The notes: generated by a model from the letters alone, not told the origin. A DNA stretch of 64,000 bases from JAHBVY01 sp964415255 (GCA_964415255.1 CAYQAC010000001.1:42391-106390); one strand, 5' to 3'; shown: positions 16,946-25,782, counted from the first letter of the stretch. Numbers and translations: made by a program.

Positions 16946-17671
16946 TCAGGGCTTGATCACCTTGGTGCCTGGGGGAGGCGTGAAGTCGAACTCACCCTTG
17001 GCCACCGGCTTGTTCACGTTGGGCGACACAAAATCGAAGGTGTTGCGGTTGCCCTCGGCGTCAATCAGCATCACGCGCCGGACCTGGTTGGTCTTCGCGT
17101 CGATGTAAAACAGCACCTTGCTGTAGGCGGGCGTCGCCTTGCGCGGGGTGCCGAGCAGCACGTAGCCGCCCTCGAACTTCATCTTCTTGGCGTCCAGCTT
17201 GCGCAGCCGAAACTCCTTGCGCAGGCTCCCGCTCCCGGTGAGGAAGGCGAGCGCCGCAGGGTACTGGCTGCTGCCCATCTCCTGCTCGTACATCTGCTTC
17301 TCCTCGGCTTCGTAGACCTTGATCTTCTTGCCATCGGAGACCACCCGGTTGCCGTTGTTCTTGTAGCGCCAGCTCATCTTGCCGGGCTTCTCGAACACCA
17401 CCTGACCGTGGCTGTTCTTGTGCTTGTTGTACTTCTTGATCCAGTAGCGCTGCTTGAAGCCCGCTTGGAAGGTCTTGGTCTTGTCGTAGAAGGCTTGAAC
17501 GCGCTCGGCGATCTCCTTCGAGCGGGGGCCCTTGGCAGGCTCAGCCGGCTTGGCAGGCGCGGCCGGCTTGGCAGCCTGCGCTGCGGCGGGCGCTGGGGCG
17601 CTGACGCCGACGCTGGCAACGAGGGCGATCGACATCGCGAAGACGAACCAGTTACGCTTGGTGGTGTGCAT
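16946..17671 (-). CDS. lolA: Outer-membrane lipoprotein carrier protein LolA
   Basis: Periplasmic chaperone that carries lipoproteins from the LolCDE complex to the outer membrane. 241 aa with an N-terminal signal peptide (VFAMSIALVASVGVSAPAPAAAQ), a Lys/Ala/Pro-rich spacer and the LolA fold from about 50, with FQAGFKQRYWIKKY, GQVVFEKPGKMSWRY, DGKKIKVYE and the C-terminal NTFDFVSPNVNKPVAKGEFDF. Length and order fit the family. It precedes the GldA-like operon by about 50 bp on the same strand and could share its transcript. The 210 bp upstream, toward ruvC, hold no gene. Confidence 0.93.
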   Translation of the reverse strand: MHTTKRNWFVFAMSIALVASVGVSAPAPAAAQAAKPAAPAKPAEPAKGPRSKEIAERVQAFYDKTKTFQAGFKQRYWIKKYNKHKNSHGQVVFEKPGKMSWRYKNNGNRVVSDGKKIKVYEAEEKQMYEQEMGSSQYPAALAFLTGSGSLRKEFRLRKLDAKKMKFEGGYVLLGTPRKATPAYSKVLFYIDAKTNQVRRVMLIDAEGNRNTFDFVSPNVNKPVAKGEFDFTPPPGTKVIKP

Positions 17672-17881
17672 CGTTTCTCACTCGCTCTGAAGCGCAGCCC
17701 TAACTCAGGGCTGCTCTAGCTCTTGGAGCGCCAGGCTGGAAGGCCCAGCTACCAAGCCACACAGACGCTCCAAGCGCCGCTCCAATTCGCCAAAAAACAC
17801 CGACAGAGTCCCCTATTTAGCCCCAGAGCGGTCAACACGCCCGGCGCTTAACGCGGGCTCCCTGGGCGGCCTTGCATCGCC

Positions 17882-18472
17882 TCACCGGCTGCTCCGCGCC
17901 CGCTCAATGAGCTGCTTGGTCAGCGCCCCACGGCCCTGTCGGCTGCGGCGCCGGGCCGCCGTGAGCGCCGCCAACAGCTCGCTGTTAGCCCCCGCCGAGC
18001 CGGACAGCGGCCCCAGCCGGAGGTGGGTCAGCGCGATCGCGAGGGCGTCCGCGGCGTCCGCGGCGGGCAGCTCCTCAAGCGCTAACATCCCCTTCACCAT
18101 CAGCGCCACCTGGCGCTTCTCCGCCTGACCGTTGCCGGTCATGGTGCGCTTGACCCGCGCGGGCGGGTACTCAAAGACGGGCAGCCCCGCCCTCGCCAGG
18201 CACAGCAAGATCACCCCGCGCGCGTGCCCGAGCTTGGCCGCCGCCTGGGCGTCCTTATGGAAGAACAAGCTCTCCACCGAGCCCACCTCGGGCTCGTGCT
18301 CCTCAATCAGCTGGGCGACGCCGCGCTCGATGTGCACCAGGCGCTCCGCGAGCGACTGGCTGGCGTCCAGCCGCAGCACCCCATGGCCTTGATGCCAAAC
18401 CCGCGTGCCCTCGCGCCGCACTAAACCCCAGCCGAGGTTCCGGGTCCCCGGATCGAAGCCGATGGCGAGCAC
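17882..18472 (-). CDS. ruvC: Crossover junction endodeoxyribonuclease RuvC
   Basis: Resolves Holliday junctions together with RuvAB. 196 aa with the RNase-H-like fold and all four metal-binding acids visible: D7 (GFDPGTRNLGW), E67 (SVESLFF), D139 and D142 (ADAADALAIALTH). The C-terminus is a little longer than in E. coli, with an Arg-rich end. ruvA and ruvB are not next to it here. Start ATG 18472; the 209 bp up to the divergent oxidoreductase gene hold no gene. Confidence 0.95.
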   Translation of the reverse strand: MLAIGFDPGTRNLGWGLVRREGTRVWHQGHGVLRLDASQSLAERLVHIERGVAQLIEEHEPEVGSVESLFFHKDAQAAAKLGHARGVILLCLARAGLPVFEYPPARVKRTMTGNGQAEKRQVALMVKGMLALEELPAADAADALAIALTHLRLGPLSGSAGANSELLAALTAARRRSRQGRGALTKQLIERARSSR

Positions 18473-18681
18473 CTCCCTCCCCTAGCAGCCCTGACGCTTC
18501 AGGCAAAGCCGGCGGCTCGCTTCGTGTAGGGAGCACGGGACCTGTCCGCTCCAAGCGGCGAGGCCAATGTCCGGCTTGCTGGCAGGCAGGAGCTCCGAAG
18601 CGTTGGGCGGCGCGGGGCCTGAGCTGCGCTTGTGGCGCGAGGCGCTGGGCGGCGCGCCAGTCGCCGCTCTAGAGTAAGGGG

Positions 18682-20199
18682 GTGGCAGATCCAGACGTCA
18701 TCGTGATCGGCTCGGGGCCCAACGGGCTCGTGGCAGCCGCGGTGCTAGCCAAGCGCGGGCATCGCGTGCTGGTGGTTGAGGCCAACCCCAAGCGACCGGG
18801 CGGCGCGCTCGGCTCTGAAGCCGCGACGCTGCCTGGCTTCGTCCACGACGTCGGCGCGGCGTTCTTCCCCTTCGGGAAGGTCAGCCCAGCGTTCAAAGCG
18901 CTCGACCTGACCGCTCACGGCCTGAGCTGGCTCCACGCGCCGATCGAGACCTGCCACCCCGCGCCGGACGGCAGCGTGGCCGCGGTCGCGCGCGACCCAG
19001 AGGCCACGCGCGGTCACTTTGGCAGCCCCGAAGACGGCGACGCCTGGTGCCGGCTCGCCGCGTGGCACCAGCGGATCGAGGAGCGCCTGCTCGGCTTCTT
19101 GCTCGGCCCCTTCCCCACGCTGGGGCCGCTCTTCTCGCTCGGGCCGGTGGACCTCCTGAAGCTGATGCGCGTGCTCGCCGGCAGCGGCCGCGGCTTGTCC
19201 TCGCGGCTCTTTAAGTCGGAGGCCGCGCGCCGCGTGTTGCCCGGCCTCGCCCTGCACGTAGACATTGGTCCTGACGATATGTTCGGCGCTGCGCTGGGCT
19301 ACATGCTGGGGCTCACGGCGACCACCGGGGGCTACCCGGTGCCGCGCGGCGGCGCGCAGGCGCTCACCGACACGCTGCTCCGCGTGGTGGAGGCGCACGG
19401 TGGGCGCCTCCAGCTGGACAGCCGCGTCACGCGGGTGATCGTACGTGAGGGCGCCGCGCGTGGCGTGGTGCTCCACACGGGGCAGGAGCTCAGCGCGCGG
19501 CGCTGCGTGCTGGCGGACACCAGCGCGCCCGCGCTCTACCTTGAGCTGTTGGAGGCGGAGCACAGCTCCGCGCGCGTGCTGCGGCGCATGCGGCGCTTCC
19601 CGCAGGGCTTCGGCACCTTCAAGGTGGACTGGGCGCTCGCGGGGCCGGTGCCCTGGCGTGAGCCGCTCGCCGCTCAGAGCGCGGTGGTGCACGCCGGCGA
19701 CAGCTTGGACGATCTGAGCCGCTTCACGCGCCAGGTGCGCTCTGGCAGCTTACCTGACAACCCATACCTGGTGATCGGGCAACAGAGCCTGCTGGATGAC
19801 GCTCGAGCGCCGAGCGGCCGGCACACCCTGTGGTGCTACTCACGTGTGCCGGGCACGGTGGAGGGCGGCTGGGAGGCGCACCGCGAGGCCTTCACGGACC
19901 GCATCGAGGCGCGTATTGAGGGCCTGGCGCCAGGCTTCAAGGGGCAGATCCTCGCGCGCCGGAGCGTCACCCCGGTGGACCTCGAGCAGATGGACGCCAA
20001 CTTGATCCGAGGGGATTTGGGGGGCGGCTCCAACGCCTGGCATCGTCAGTTCATCTGGCGACCAGTGTTCCCCTACTTCCGCTACCGCACGCCGGTGCGC
20101 GGCCTCTACCTGTGCTCAAGCTACGCGCACCCCGGCGCCGGCGTGCACGGCATGTGCGGCTACAACGCGGCCCACGTCGCCGCGCGCGACTGTGAGTGA
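18682..20199 (+). CDS. CrtI/PYROXD2-like FAD-dependent oxidoreductase
   Basis: 505 aa from GTG 18682. The N-terminal dinucleotide-binding motif IVIGSGPNGLVAAAVLAKRG (about 7-25) is followed by EANPKRPGGALGSE. The C-terminal FAD motif RGLYLCSSYAHPGAGVHGMCG is typical of phytoene-desaturase-like and PYROXD2-like proteins. No carotenoid gene lies nearby, so phytoene desaturase activity is not supported. Substrate unknown. It is convergent with the glycosyltransferase gene. Confidence 0.87.
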   Translation: MADPDVIVIGSGPNGLVAAAVLAKRGHRVLVVEANPKRPGGALGSEAATLPGFVHDVGAAFFPFGKVSPAFKALDLTAHGLSWLHAPIETCHPAPDGSVAAVARDPEATRGHFGSPEDGDAWCRLAAWHQRIEERLLGFLLGPFPTLGPLFSLGPVDLLKLMRVLAGSGRGLSSRLFKSEAARRVLPGLALHVDIGPDDMFGAALGYMLGLTATTGGYPVPRGGAQALTDTLLRVVEAHGGRLQLDSRVTRVIVREGAARGVVLHTGQELSARRCVLADTSAPALYLELLEAEHSSARVLRRMRRFPQGFGTFKVDWALAGPVPWREPLAAQSAVVHAGDSLDDLSRFTRQVRSGSLPDNPYLVIGQQSLLDDARAPSGRHTLWCYSRVPGTVEGGWEAHREAFTDRIEARIEGLAPGFKGQILARRSVTPVDLEQMDANLIRGDLGGGSNAWHRQFIWRPVFPYFRYRTPVRGLYLCSSYAHPGAGVHGMCGYNAAHVAARDCE

Positions 20200-20283
20200 C
20201 GCTCACGGACTGCAGCGACGCGCGGCGCCGCGCGCTGGGACCAACCCCCGATCCCCGATCGTCAAGAGCACTCACCGCCTTCG

Positions 20284-20349
20284 CTGTCACTCCTCGGAGG
20301 CTGTCACTCCTCGGAGGCTGTCACTCCTCGGAGGCTGTCACTCCTCGGT
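20284..20349. repeat. 17-bp tandem repeat carrying the 3' end of the glycosyltransferase gene
   Basis: The unit ctgtcactcctcggagg occurs at 20284, 20301 and 20318; a fourth, diverging unit at 20335 contains the stop codon (20338-20340) and last codons of the minus-strand gene. The gene end has thus been copied three times downstream. Confidence 0.9.
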
Positions 20350-21498
20350 GCGCGCCTCGGCTGCTGGGGCGCCGTAGCTGCCCATGGACGGCGACTCGAG
20401 GCGCACGGGCCTGGCCTCGCCGCGGGCGCGGCGCTCAATCAGCTCGTCTACCAGCCTGAACAGCTGACTATTGTCCTGCCGTGGGTAGCTCTCCAGCGCC
20501 TGGGCGTGCGCGTCTGTTTCCTCAAGGAAATATTCTACGCGCGCCAGGTCGAGCCCCGGCGCCCAGTCGCCGTAGCCGAGCTCCTTCAGGTAGCGCGCGT
20601 TCAGCTCCTGCTCGAACTGCTGCTCCACCGGCACCGAGTAGAGCGGCACCCCCAGGTGCACCGCCTCGCTCATCAGCGAGTAGCCGCCGCCGGCGATCAC
20701 CGCGCGCGCCGTGCGTAAATCTTCCACGAAGCCGCGCTCCGAGAACGGCCGCAGCGTGATGTTCTTGTGGCTGCCCTCTTGGCCCAGGCCATACACGCGA
20801 AACTCGTAAGGTAGCCTGGCTAGCTGCGTGAGGAGCTCCGCGTTGGCGGCCTGCGTTTGGTACACCAGCACGTGCGCGCCCGGCTCACGCGCCGCCTCAA
20901 GGATTTCCGGGCGTAAAATGGGGCCGACCAGGGTGGTGCGCTTCTTCCTCACCGGCGGGAAGAAGAAGCTCGAGACAAGGTAGTGGTAAGCGCCGGGGAG
21001 CTTGGCCTTGACGGCGAGCTTCGCCACGCGAAACGGCCCCTTCGGCTCGCCCTTGGCGCGCAAGAGCCGCCGCGGGTGCTCGCAGCGGTTGATGATCTGC
21101 ATGTTGTCGACGCTGATCACCGGGAGCGAATGGCTCAAGGCATAGAGCGCCGCCCACGACTCAAAATCGCTGATCACGAGCTCGGGCATGAAGCCCGCCT
21201 CCGCCACCTCGCGGTAGGCGCGGATGTTCTTACGGATCCCCTTGCCCGCGTGGAGCACGTTGTGCTTGAGGCTCGCGCTCTTATCCACGCGGTTGCCCTG
21301 GTACACGAGGGACAGCCCGTGGATCTCCTGCACGCTGATCTGCGGCAGGCGCGCCAATTTTTCCGTAAGGAAACTGTGCGCGCGGCCGCTCACCACCACC
21401 TTCACCTCATGCCCCCGCGCCGCTAGGTGCTCAAGCAGCACGCGGCTCCGCGTCGCGTGCCCCATGCCTTCCCCCACCACGCCGTATAGGATGCGCAT
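20338..21498 (-). CDS. Glycosyltransferase of the MJ1255/VC2487 type (GT-B fold)
   Basis: 386 aa, starting with the GT-B motif MRILYGVVGEGMGHATRS. The C-terminal donor-site region AVIAGGGYSLMSEAVHLGVPLYSVPVEQQFEQELNA matches UDP-sugar transferases related to MurG and the TIGR00661 family. No membrane helix. The acceptor is unknown. Neighbours give no sugar pathway. Its coding sequence carries two perfect and one imperfect AT-armed palindromes (20517, 21360, 20904), the densest cluster in the window. Confidence 0.85.
   Translation of the reverse strand: MRILYGVVGEGMGHATRSRVLLEHLAARGHEVKVVVSGRAHSFLTEKLARLPQISVQEIHGLSLVYQGNRVDKSASLKHNVLHAGKGIRKNIRAYREVAEAGFMPELVISDFESWAALYALSHSLPVISVDNMQIINRCEHPRRLLRAKGEPKGPFRVAKLAVKAKLPGAYHYLVSSFFFPPVRKKRTTLVGPILRPEILEAAREPGAHVLVYQTQAANAELLTQLARLPYEFRVYGLGQEGSHKNITLRPFSERGFVEDLRTARAVIAGGGYSLMSEAVHLGVPLYSVPVEQQFEQELNARYLKELGYGDWAPGLDLARVEYFLEETDAHAQALESYPRQDNSQLFRLVDELIERRARGEARPVRLESPSMGSYGAPAAEARTEE
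20517..20530. repeat. AT-armed palindrome TTTCC-N4-GGAAA (perfect copy)
   Basis: TTTCCTCAAGGAAA, coding for part of YFLEE in the glycosyltransferase. Confidence 0.7.
21360..21373. repeat. AT-armed palindrome TTTCC-N4-GGAAA (perfect copy)
   Basis: TTTCCGTAAGGAAA, coding for SFLTEK in the glycosyltransferase. Confidence 0.7.
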
Positions 21499-21570
21499 GG
21501 GCTGATGCTAGCCCGCTCCGCTCAGGCCCGCTTGAGTGAAAGCGCCCGGCGGCGGGAGGTCACCCAAACG

Positions 21571-22116
21571 TCACTTGCTACGCGAGGCGCTCACGCCGCG
21601 CGGCAGCTGCAGGGTCGGGCCCTCTGCCCGCGCGCGAAACACCACCAGCACCCGCCCGATGCGCTGGGCGATCTCGGCCTTCAGCTGCGTGGCGATCGCC
21701 TCGGCGGCGGCCGCGGTGTCGATGGGCGCCTCCTTCGCGAGCTTCACCTTGATCAGCTCGTGGGTGTCGAGCGCGCCACCGAGCTGCGCCATGACGGCGT
21801 CCGTCAGCCCGGCGTGCCCCACCTGCACCACCGGGTCGAGGTGGTGAGCCAGGCCGCGCAAGAACTGGCGCTGCTTGGGCGTGAGCGGCTGACGCTGACG
21901 CGGCTTCGGCGCGGGCGCGGGCGCGGCGGACCGCTTGGCGCCGCGCTGGGGCGTGGCTGGACCGGCACTGCGCTGAGGACCGGCACCGCGCTGAGGGCTC
22001 GCACCGCGCTGAGGGCTCGCACCGCGTGACGGTGCGGACCGCTCTGGGCTCGCGCTGCGTGATGAACTGGCGCTACGGGTGGGGCGCGCTCGCACGCCGG
22101 GGGCTCTGGGGCTCAC
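21571..22116 (-). CDS. YhbY family RNA-binding protein with repetitive N-terminal extension
   Basis: The C-terminal CRS1/YhbY domain (about 78-165; LTPKQRQFLRGLAHHLDPVVQVG, HELIKVKLAKEA) binds RNA and in relatives associates with pre-50S ribosomes. The first 75 residues are a basic Ser/Arg/Pro tail with tandem GASPQR units, absent from E. coli YhbY (about 97 aa). The start is uncertain because the tail has little conserved sequence; the longest frame from ATG 22116 is given. Confidence 0.85.
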   Translation of the reverse strand: MSPRAPGVRARPTRSASSSRSASPERSAPSRGASPQRGASPQRGAGPQRSAGPATPQRGAKRSAAPAPAPKPRQRQPLTPKQRQFLRGLAHHLDPVVQVGHAGLTDAVMAQLGGALDTHELIKVKLAKEAPIDTAAAAEAIATQLKAEIAQRIGRVLVVFRARAEGPTLQLPRGVSASRSK

Positions 22117-22267
22117 GGCGGGGCTCTAGAGCGGCGCTTCGCTTGCCGCAAGGCGGACCCAGGAAATAGCCCTGAGCGCGAGGTGAGGGCGCGGTTTCCC
22201 TCGTCCTTTGGAGGGCTTCGCGATCGGGCTCGACCGCGGCGCTCAGAAGCGCGACCCTGAGGGCGCT

Positions 22268-22837
22268 ATGGCCAACCCTCCCCAAGGACCCGTCCAGCGG
22301 GCTGACCACTTAGTCTGGATCGATCTTGAGATGACGGGCCTCGACCCGCAAACAGACGTCATCCTCCAGGCAGCGCTGATCATCACCGACCGCGAGCTTC
22401 AGCCGCTCGATGAGTACGTGTGCGACATCTGGCAGCCTGACTCGGCGCTCGCCAATATGACGCCCTTCGTCCGTGAGATGCACGCCAAGACGGGCCTCAC
22501 CGAGCGGGTGCGGCGCTCAGCCGTGGACGTCGCGCAGGCGGAGAAGGCGCTGTTCGCGAAGATCGCCGCCTGGTGCCCGTTCGGCGCTGGGGTGCTGGCG
22601 GGCAACAGCGTCGGGCAAGATCAGCGCTTCATCCAGCGCTACATGCCGCTCGTCGCCGGCTACCTCAGCTACCGCATCCTGGACGTGACCAGCGTCAAGC
22701 TCCTGTGCCGCCTGTGGTACCCGGAGCCGCGCCAGTTCGCGAAGAGCGATGAGGGCGCCCACGACGCCCTGGTGGACATCAAGAGCTCCATCACCGAGCT
22801 CGCGCACTACCGCACCAACATTTTCCGCGTAGATTAG
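22268..22837 (+). CDS. orn: Oligoribonuclease
   Basis: Degrades 2-5 nt RNA and pGpG to mononucleotides, completing mRNA and c-di-GMP turnover. 189 aa, with DEDDh exonuclease motifs: WIDLEMTGLDP (Exo I), AGNSVGQDQRFI (Exo II) and HDALVDIKSSITEL (Exo III, with the HxxxxxD signature KSDEGAHDALVDI). ATG 22268 gives the family's usual length; the open frame extends upstream to 22208 without conserved sequence. Downstream lies a 35-bp duplication. Confidence 0.95.
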   Translation: MANPPQGPVQRADHLVWIDLEMTGLDPQTDVILQAALIITDRELQPLDEYVCDIWQPDSALANMTPFVREMHAKTGLTERVRRSAVDVAQAEKALFAKIAAWCPFGAGVLAGNSVGQDQRFIQRYMPLVAGYLSYRILDVTSVKLLCRLWYPEPRQFAKSDEGAHDALVDIKSSITELAHYRTNIFRVD

Positions 22838-22847
22838 CGCTCAGCAG

Positions 22848-22917
22848 GCTGACGGAGTGCGCCGAGCGCCGTTAGGCAGGCGGCTGACGGCGTGCACCGA
22901 GCGCATTTAGGCAGTTA
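22848..22917. repeat. Two tandem 35-bp imperfect repeats after orn
   Basis: 22848-22882 and 22883-22917 share the pattern gctgacggngtgcnccgagcgc...taggcag. They start 10 bp after the orn stop codon and end 15 bp before the stop of the convergent flavoprotein gene. Confidence 0.8.
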
Positions 22918-22932
22918 AGCTGCTCAGTGCGC

Positions 22933-24363
22933 TCAGCAGGCGCCGTGCCCCACGCGCGGGAAGATCTTCCCCGGGTTCAACAGGCCCTGGGGGTCAAACA
23001 CCCGCTTCAAATCGCGCTGCAGCTGGATAAGCTCCGGGGACTGCTCAAGCGGCAGGTAAGGCGCCTTGAGCACCCCGATGCCATGCTCGCCGCTCAGCGT
23101 GCCCCGCAGCTCCACCACCGCCTGAAACAGGCGCTCAATGGAGCGCTCCACCTTCGGGCGCTCCTCTTCATGATCCCAGAGGAAGTTCACGTGCAGGTTG
23201 CCGTCCCCGGCGTGACCATATGTCACCGTGCGGATCTGCGTCTCCTCGCTCACGCGCGCCACGCGGCTCAGGAGCTCACCCATGGCCTGCCGCGGCACCA
23301 CCACGTCCTCGCTCAGCTTGTGCTTCGCCATCTTACGCACCGCGGGGCTCATGGCGCGCCGCGCCGCCCACAGCCGCTCACGCGCCGCCTCCCCCTGGGC
23401 CACCTCCACCGTCAGCGCGCCGAGGTCATCCGCCAGCGCCGCCAGCCGCTCCGCGTCCTTTTCACACTGAGCCGGCTCACCGTCCACCTCCACGAGCAAG
23501 AGCGCCTCGGCGCGCGGCTCAATCGGGTTCCCCTCGGCGCGCATCGCCGCTAGCGTGTTTCTATCTAATAACTCAAAGCAGCGCGGCACCAGGCGCGCCG
23601 CCGTGGCCGCCTCCACCAGGCCCGCGGCTGCCGTCAGTGAAGCGAACGAGATCAAGAGCGTCATCACCGAGGCGGGCTTCGGGATCAACCTGAGCGTGAC
23701 GTCCCCCAGCACCGCGAGCGTGCCCTCGCTGCCCACGAGGAGCGCCGTGACGTCGTACCCCGTGACGCCCTTGCGCGTGCGGCGCCCCACGCTGAGCGCC
23801 TGGCCCCCCATCAAGAAGGCCTCCATCCCCAGCACGTAGTCGCGCGTCACGCCGTATTTGAAGGCGCGCGGGCCGCCCGCGTTCTCCGCCACGTTGCCGC
23901 CCAGCTGGCAAGCCTGCACGGAGTTAGGGTCCGGCGGGTAAAACCAACCCTCCGCCTCCACCGCGCGCTGAAGATCAGCCAGCACCACCCCCGGCCCCAC
24001 CACCGCGAGCCCCTCGCGCGGGTCAATCTCACGGATTTGGTTCATGCCACTGACGGACAGCACGATGCCACGCGCCACCGGGACGGCGCCGCCGGTGCGC
24101 CCCGTGCCCCCCGCGCGCGGTGTCACCGGCACCCGGCAGCGCTCCGCGATCGCTAAAGTAGTCAGGATGTCTTCCCTGTTCTCCGCCAGCACCACCACGT
24201 CCGGCGGCTCCGCCTCCGCCTCCGACTCATCGCGCGCGTAACGCGCCACCGCCTCGTCAGCCTCAAGCAGCTTGGAGTCCCCCAGCTGGCGACGCAGCTC
24301 ACGCTGCGCGCGCTCCACGTTCGCGGGCGAAGCGCGCTGAGAATCAAAGCCTGCCGCAGTCAC
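22933..24363 (-). CDS. FAD-linked oxidase, GlcD / D-lactate dehydrogenase type
   Basis: Oxidises a 2-hydroxy acid such as glycolate or D-lactate, with FAD bound by a PCMH/FAD_binding_4 domain (PRAGGTGRTGGAVP, QLGGNVAENAGGPRAFKYGVT, GSEGTLAVLGDVTLRL). The C-terminal FAD-oxidase domain ends in YGHAGDGNLHVNFL and SGEHGIGVLKAPYL. About 476 aa from GTG 24363; the open frame runs to 24555, only 5 bp from the divergent SDR start, so that upstream start is unlikely. No GlcE or GlcF partner is adjacent. The physiological substrate is unknown. Confidence 0.9.
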   Translation of the reverse strand: MTAAGFDSQRASPANVERAQRELRRQLGDSKLLEADEAVARYARDESEAEAEPPDVVVLAENREDILTTLAIAERCRVPVTPRAGGTGRTGGAVPVARGIVLSVSGMNQIREIDPREGLAVVGPGVVLADLQRAVEAEGWFYPPDPNSVQACQLGGNVAENAGGPRAFKYGVTRDYVLGMEAFLMGGQALSVGRRTRKGVTGYDVTALLVGSEGTLAVLGDVTLRLIPKPASVMTLLISFASLTAAAGLVEAATAARLVPRCFELLDRNTLAAMRAEGNPIEPRAEALLLVEVDGEPAQCEKDAERLAALADDLGALTVEVAQGEAARERLWAARRAMSPAVRKMAKHKLSEDVVVPRQAMGELLSRVARVSEETQIRTVTYGHAGDGNLHVNFLWDHEEERPKVERSIERLFQAVVELRGTLSGEHGIGVLKAPYLPLEQSPELIQLQRDLKRVFDPQGLLNPGKIFPRVGHGAC

Positions 24364-24560
24364 CCGCGGAATGTAGAGCGCCGGGCCGCGCGCGACAAAC
24401 GCAGCCTCGCGCGCCGCGTGGATAGCGCGGGAGGCGCTCGGGACACGCGCTCCGTCGAGGGCACGAAAGGCGGCGCGACGTGCTCGCGACACCTTTCGCC
24501 TGGTGCTGATGTGAAGGCAGCGGACGACGCTGAGCCGCGCGCCGCGTATGCTCACCGCTG

Positions 24561-25697
24561 ATGAGCGCCGCGCAGCCTGAGCCCCACCATCCTCGCCCCA
24601 GCGAGAGCCCCATCGCCGTCGTCACCGGCGCCAGCAGCGGCATCGGCGCGGAGACGGCGCTCGGCTTAGCGCGCGCCGGGCGCCGCGTGATCTTGTGCGG
24701 CCGCGACGCAGCGCGCACGAGCGAGGTCGCGAGCCGCATTGAGCGCGCCTACCCCGGTCAGGTGCTGGCGACGTTGCTCGCTAATTTTTCACGGCTGTCC
24801 GATGTAGCACGCTTAGCTGACGACATCCTCGCGCTCACCCCGCGCCTCGACCTGCTAGTGAACAACGCGGGCCTATGGCACCCGAAGCGCACCCTCAGCC
24901 AAGACGGCTACGAGGACACCTTCGCCGTCAACCACCTGGCGCCGTTCTGCCTCACCACGCGGCTCTTGCCGCTCCTGTGCGCGACGCGAGCAGGCGTCAG
25001 TAAAGCTGACGAAGCAAGCAGCGCTAGGCCTGATGGAGCCTTCGTCAGAGAGCCTAACGGAACAGGCAGCACCGGGACTGACGTAGCAATCGTCAGAGAA
25101 TCTGACAGCTCAGGATCGATCGAGGGGGGTTGGACGGCACCGCACCCAGCAGGCGCTAGCTCAGGCGCAGCGCTGGGCGCGCTGAGCAAGGCGCCGCCAA
25201 GCTCCGCACCGAGCACGCTGAGCGCGGCGCCACCCGCACCAGACGTGCGCGTCGTCACCGTCAGCTCACGGCTCCACAACGCGGTGCCGCGCTTCCCCTT
25301 CAACGACGTGATGTCCGAGCGCGGTTACGTGGGGCTCACGGCGTACGCCCAGAGCAAGCTCGCGAACGTCTTATTCGCCGCAGAGCTCGCGCGGCGCCTG
25401 AAGCCTACCGGCGTCACCAGCAACAGCGTGCACCCCGGCAGCGTCGCGACCCAAGTGGTGCGCGACTCCTGGTGGCTCAGCCTCGGAGCGCGGCTCCCTT
25501 TGCCCATGCTCAAGTCCCCCGAAGAAGGCGCCACCACCTCACTCCACGTCGCCACCGCCCCGGAGCTAGTGGGCGTCACTGGCTGCTACTTCGCCCATCG
25601 TCAGGCTAACGTACCCTCCAGCGCCGCCCGCGATCGTCAGGCAGCCGCCCAGCTGTGGGCGCTCTCAGAGGATCTCGTAGCGCGCGCGGTGGGGTGA
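24561..25697 (+). CDS. Short-chain dehydrogenase/reductase with an ~88-aa low-complexity insert
   Basis: Classical SDR resembling retinol-dehydrogenase-type enzymes: cofactor motif TGASSGIG (22-29), NNAG (101-104), catalytic Ser in VTVSS (about 235) and YxxxK (Y262, K266). All catalytic residues are present. Between LLPLL (about 139) and VRVVTVSS (229), where SDRs normally have 5-15 residues, sits a Ser/Ala/Pro/Gly-rich insert of about 88 aa. Its DNA (about 24981-25245) is built from GTCAG...CTGAC units and a G-run-element-like stretch (25123-25143). The insert lies in an edge loop, so the fold could survive. Substrate unknown. Confidence 0.88.
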   Translation: MSAAQPEPHHPRPSESPIAVVTGASSGIGAETALGLARAGRRVILCGRDAARTSEVASRIERAYPGQVLATLLANFSRLSDVARLADDILALTPRLDLLVNNAGLWHPKRTLSQDGYEDTFAVNHLAPFCLTTRLLPLLCATRAGVSKADEASSARPDGAFVREPNGTGSTGTDVAIVRESDSSGSIEGGWTAPHPAGASSGAALGALSKAPPSSAPSTLSAAPPAPDVRVVTVSSRLHNAVPRFPFNDVMSERGYVGLTAYAQSKLANVLFAAELARRLKPTGVTSNSVHPGSVATQVVRDSWWLSLGARLPLPMLKSPEEGATTSLHVATAPELVGVTGCYFAHRQANVPSSAARDRQAAAQLWALSEDLVARAVG

Positions 25698-25782
25698 CAC
25701 CTCAGCCTCGGAGGGCGGCTTTCCATCTGGCCCCAAGCACGGCGTTTGGGCGGAGCCGTGACGCGAACAACGCGGACCGGAG

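Noticed and set aside
18840..18880. CTTCCCCTTCGGGAAG in the oxidoreductase as a member of the AT-armed palindrome family
   Set aside because: Arms lack the AT-rich TTT/AAA ends and the sequence encodes the conserved FFPFGK; likely chance.
18682..20199. Naming the CrtI-like gene as phytoene desaturase of a carotenoid cluster
   Set aside because: No crtB, crtE or other carotenoid gene is adjacent, and PYROXD2-like proteins share the same motifs.
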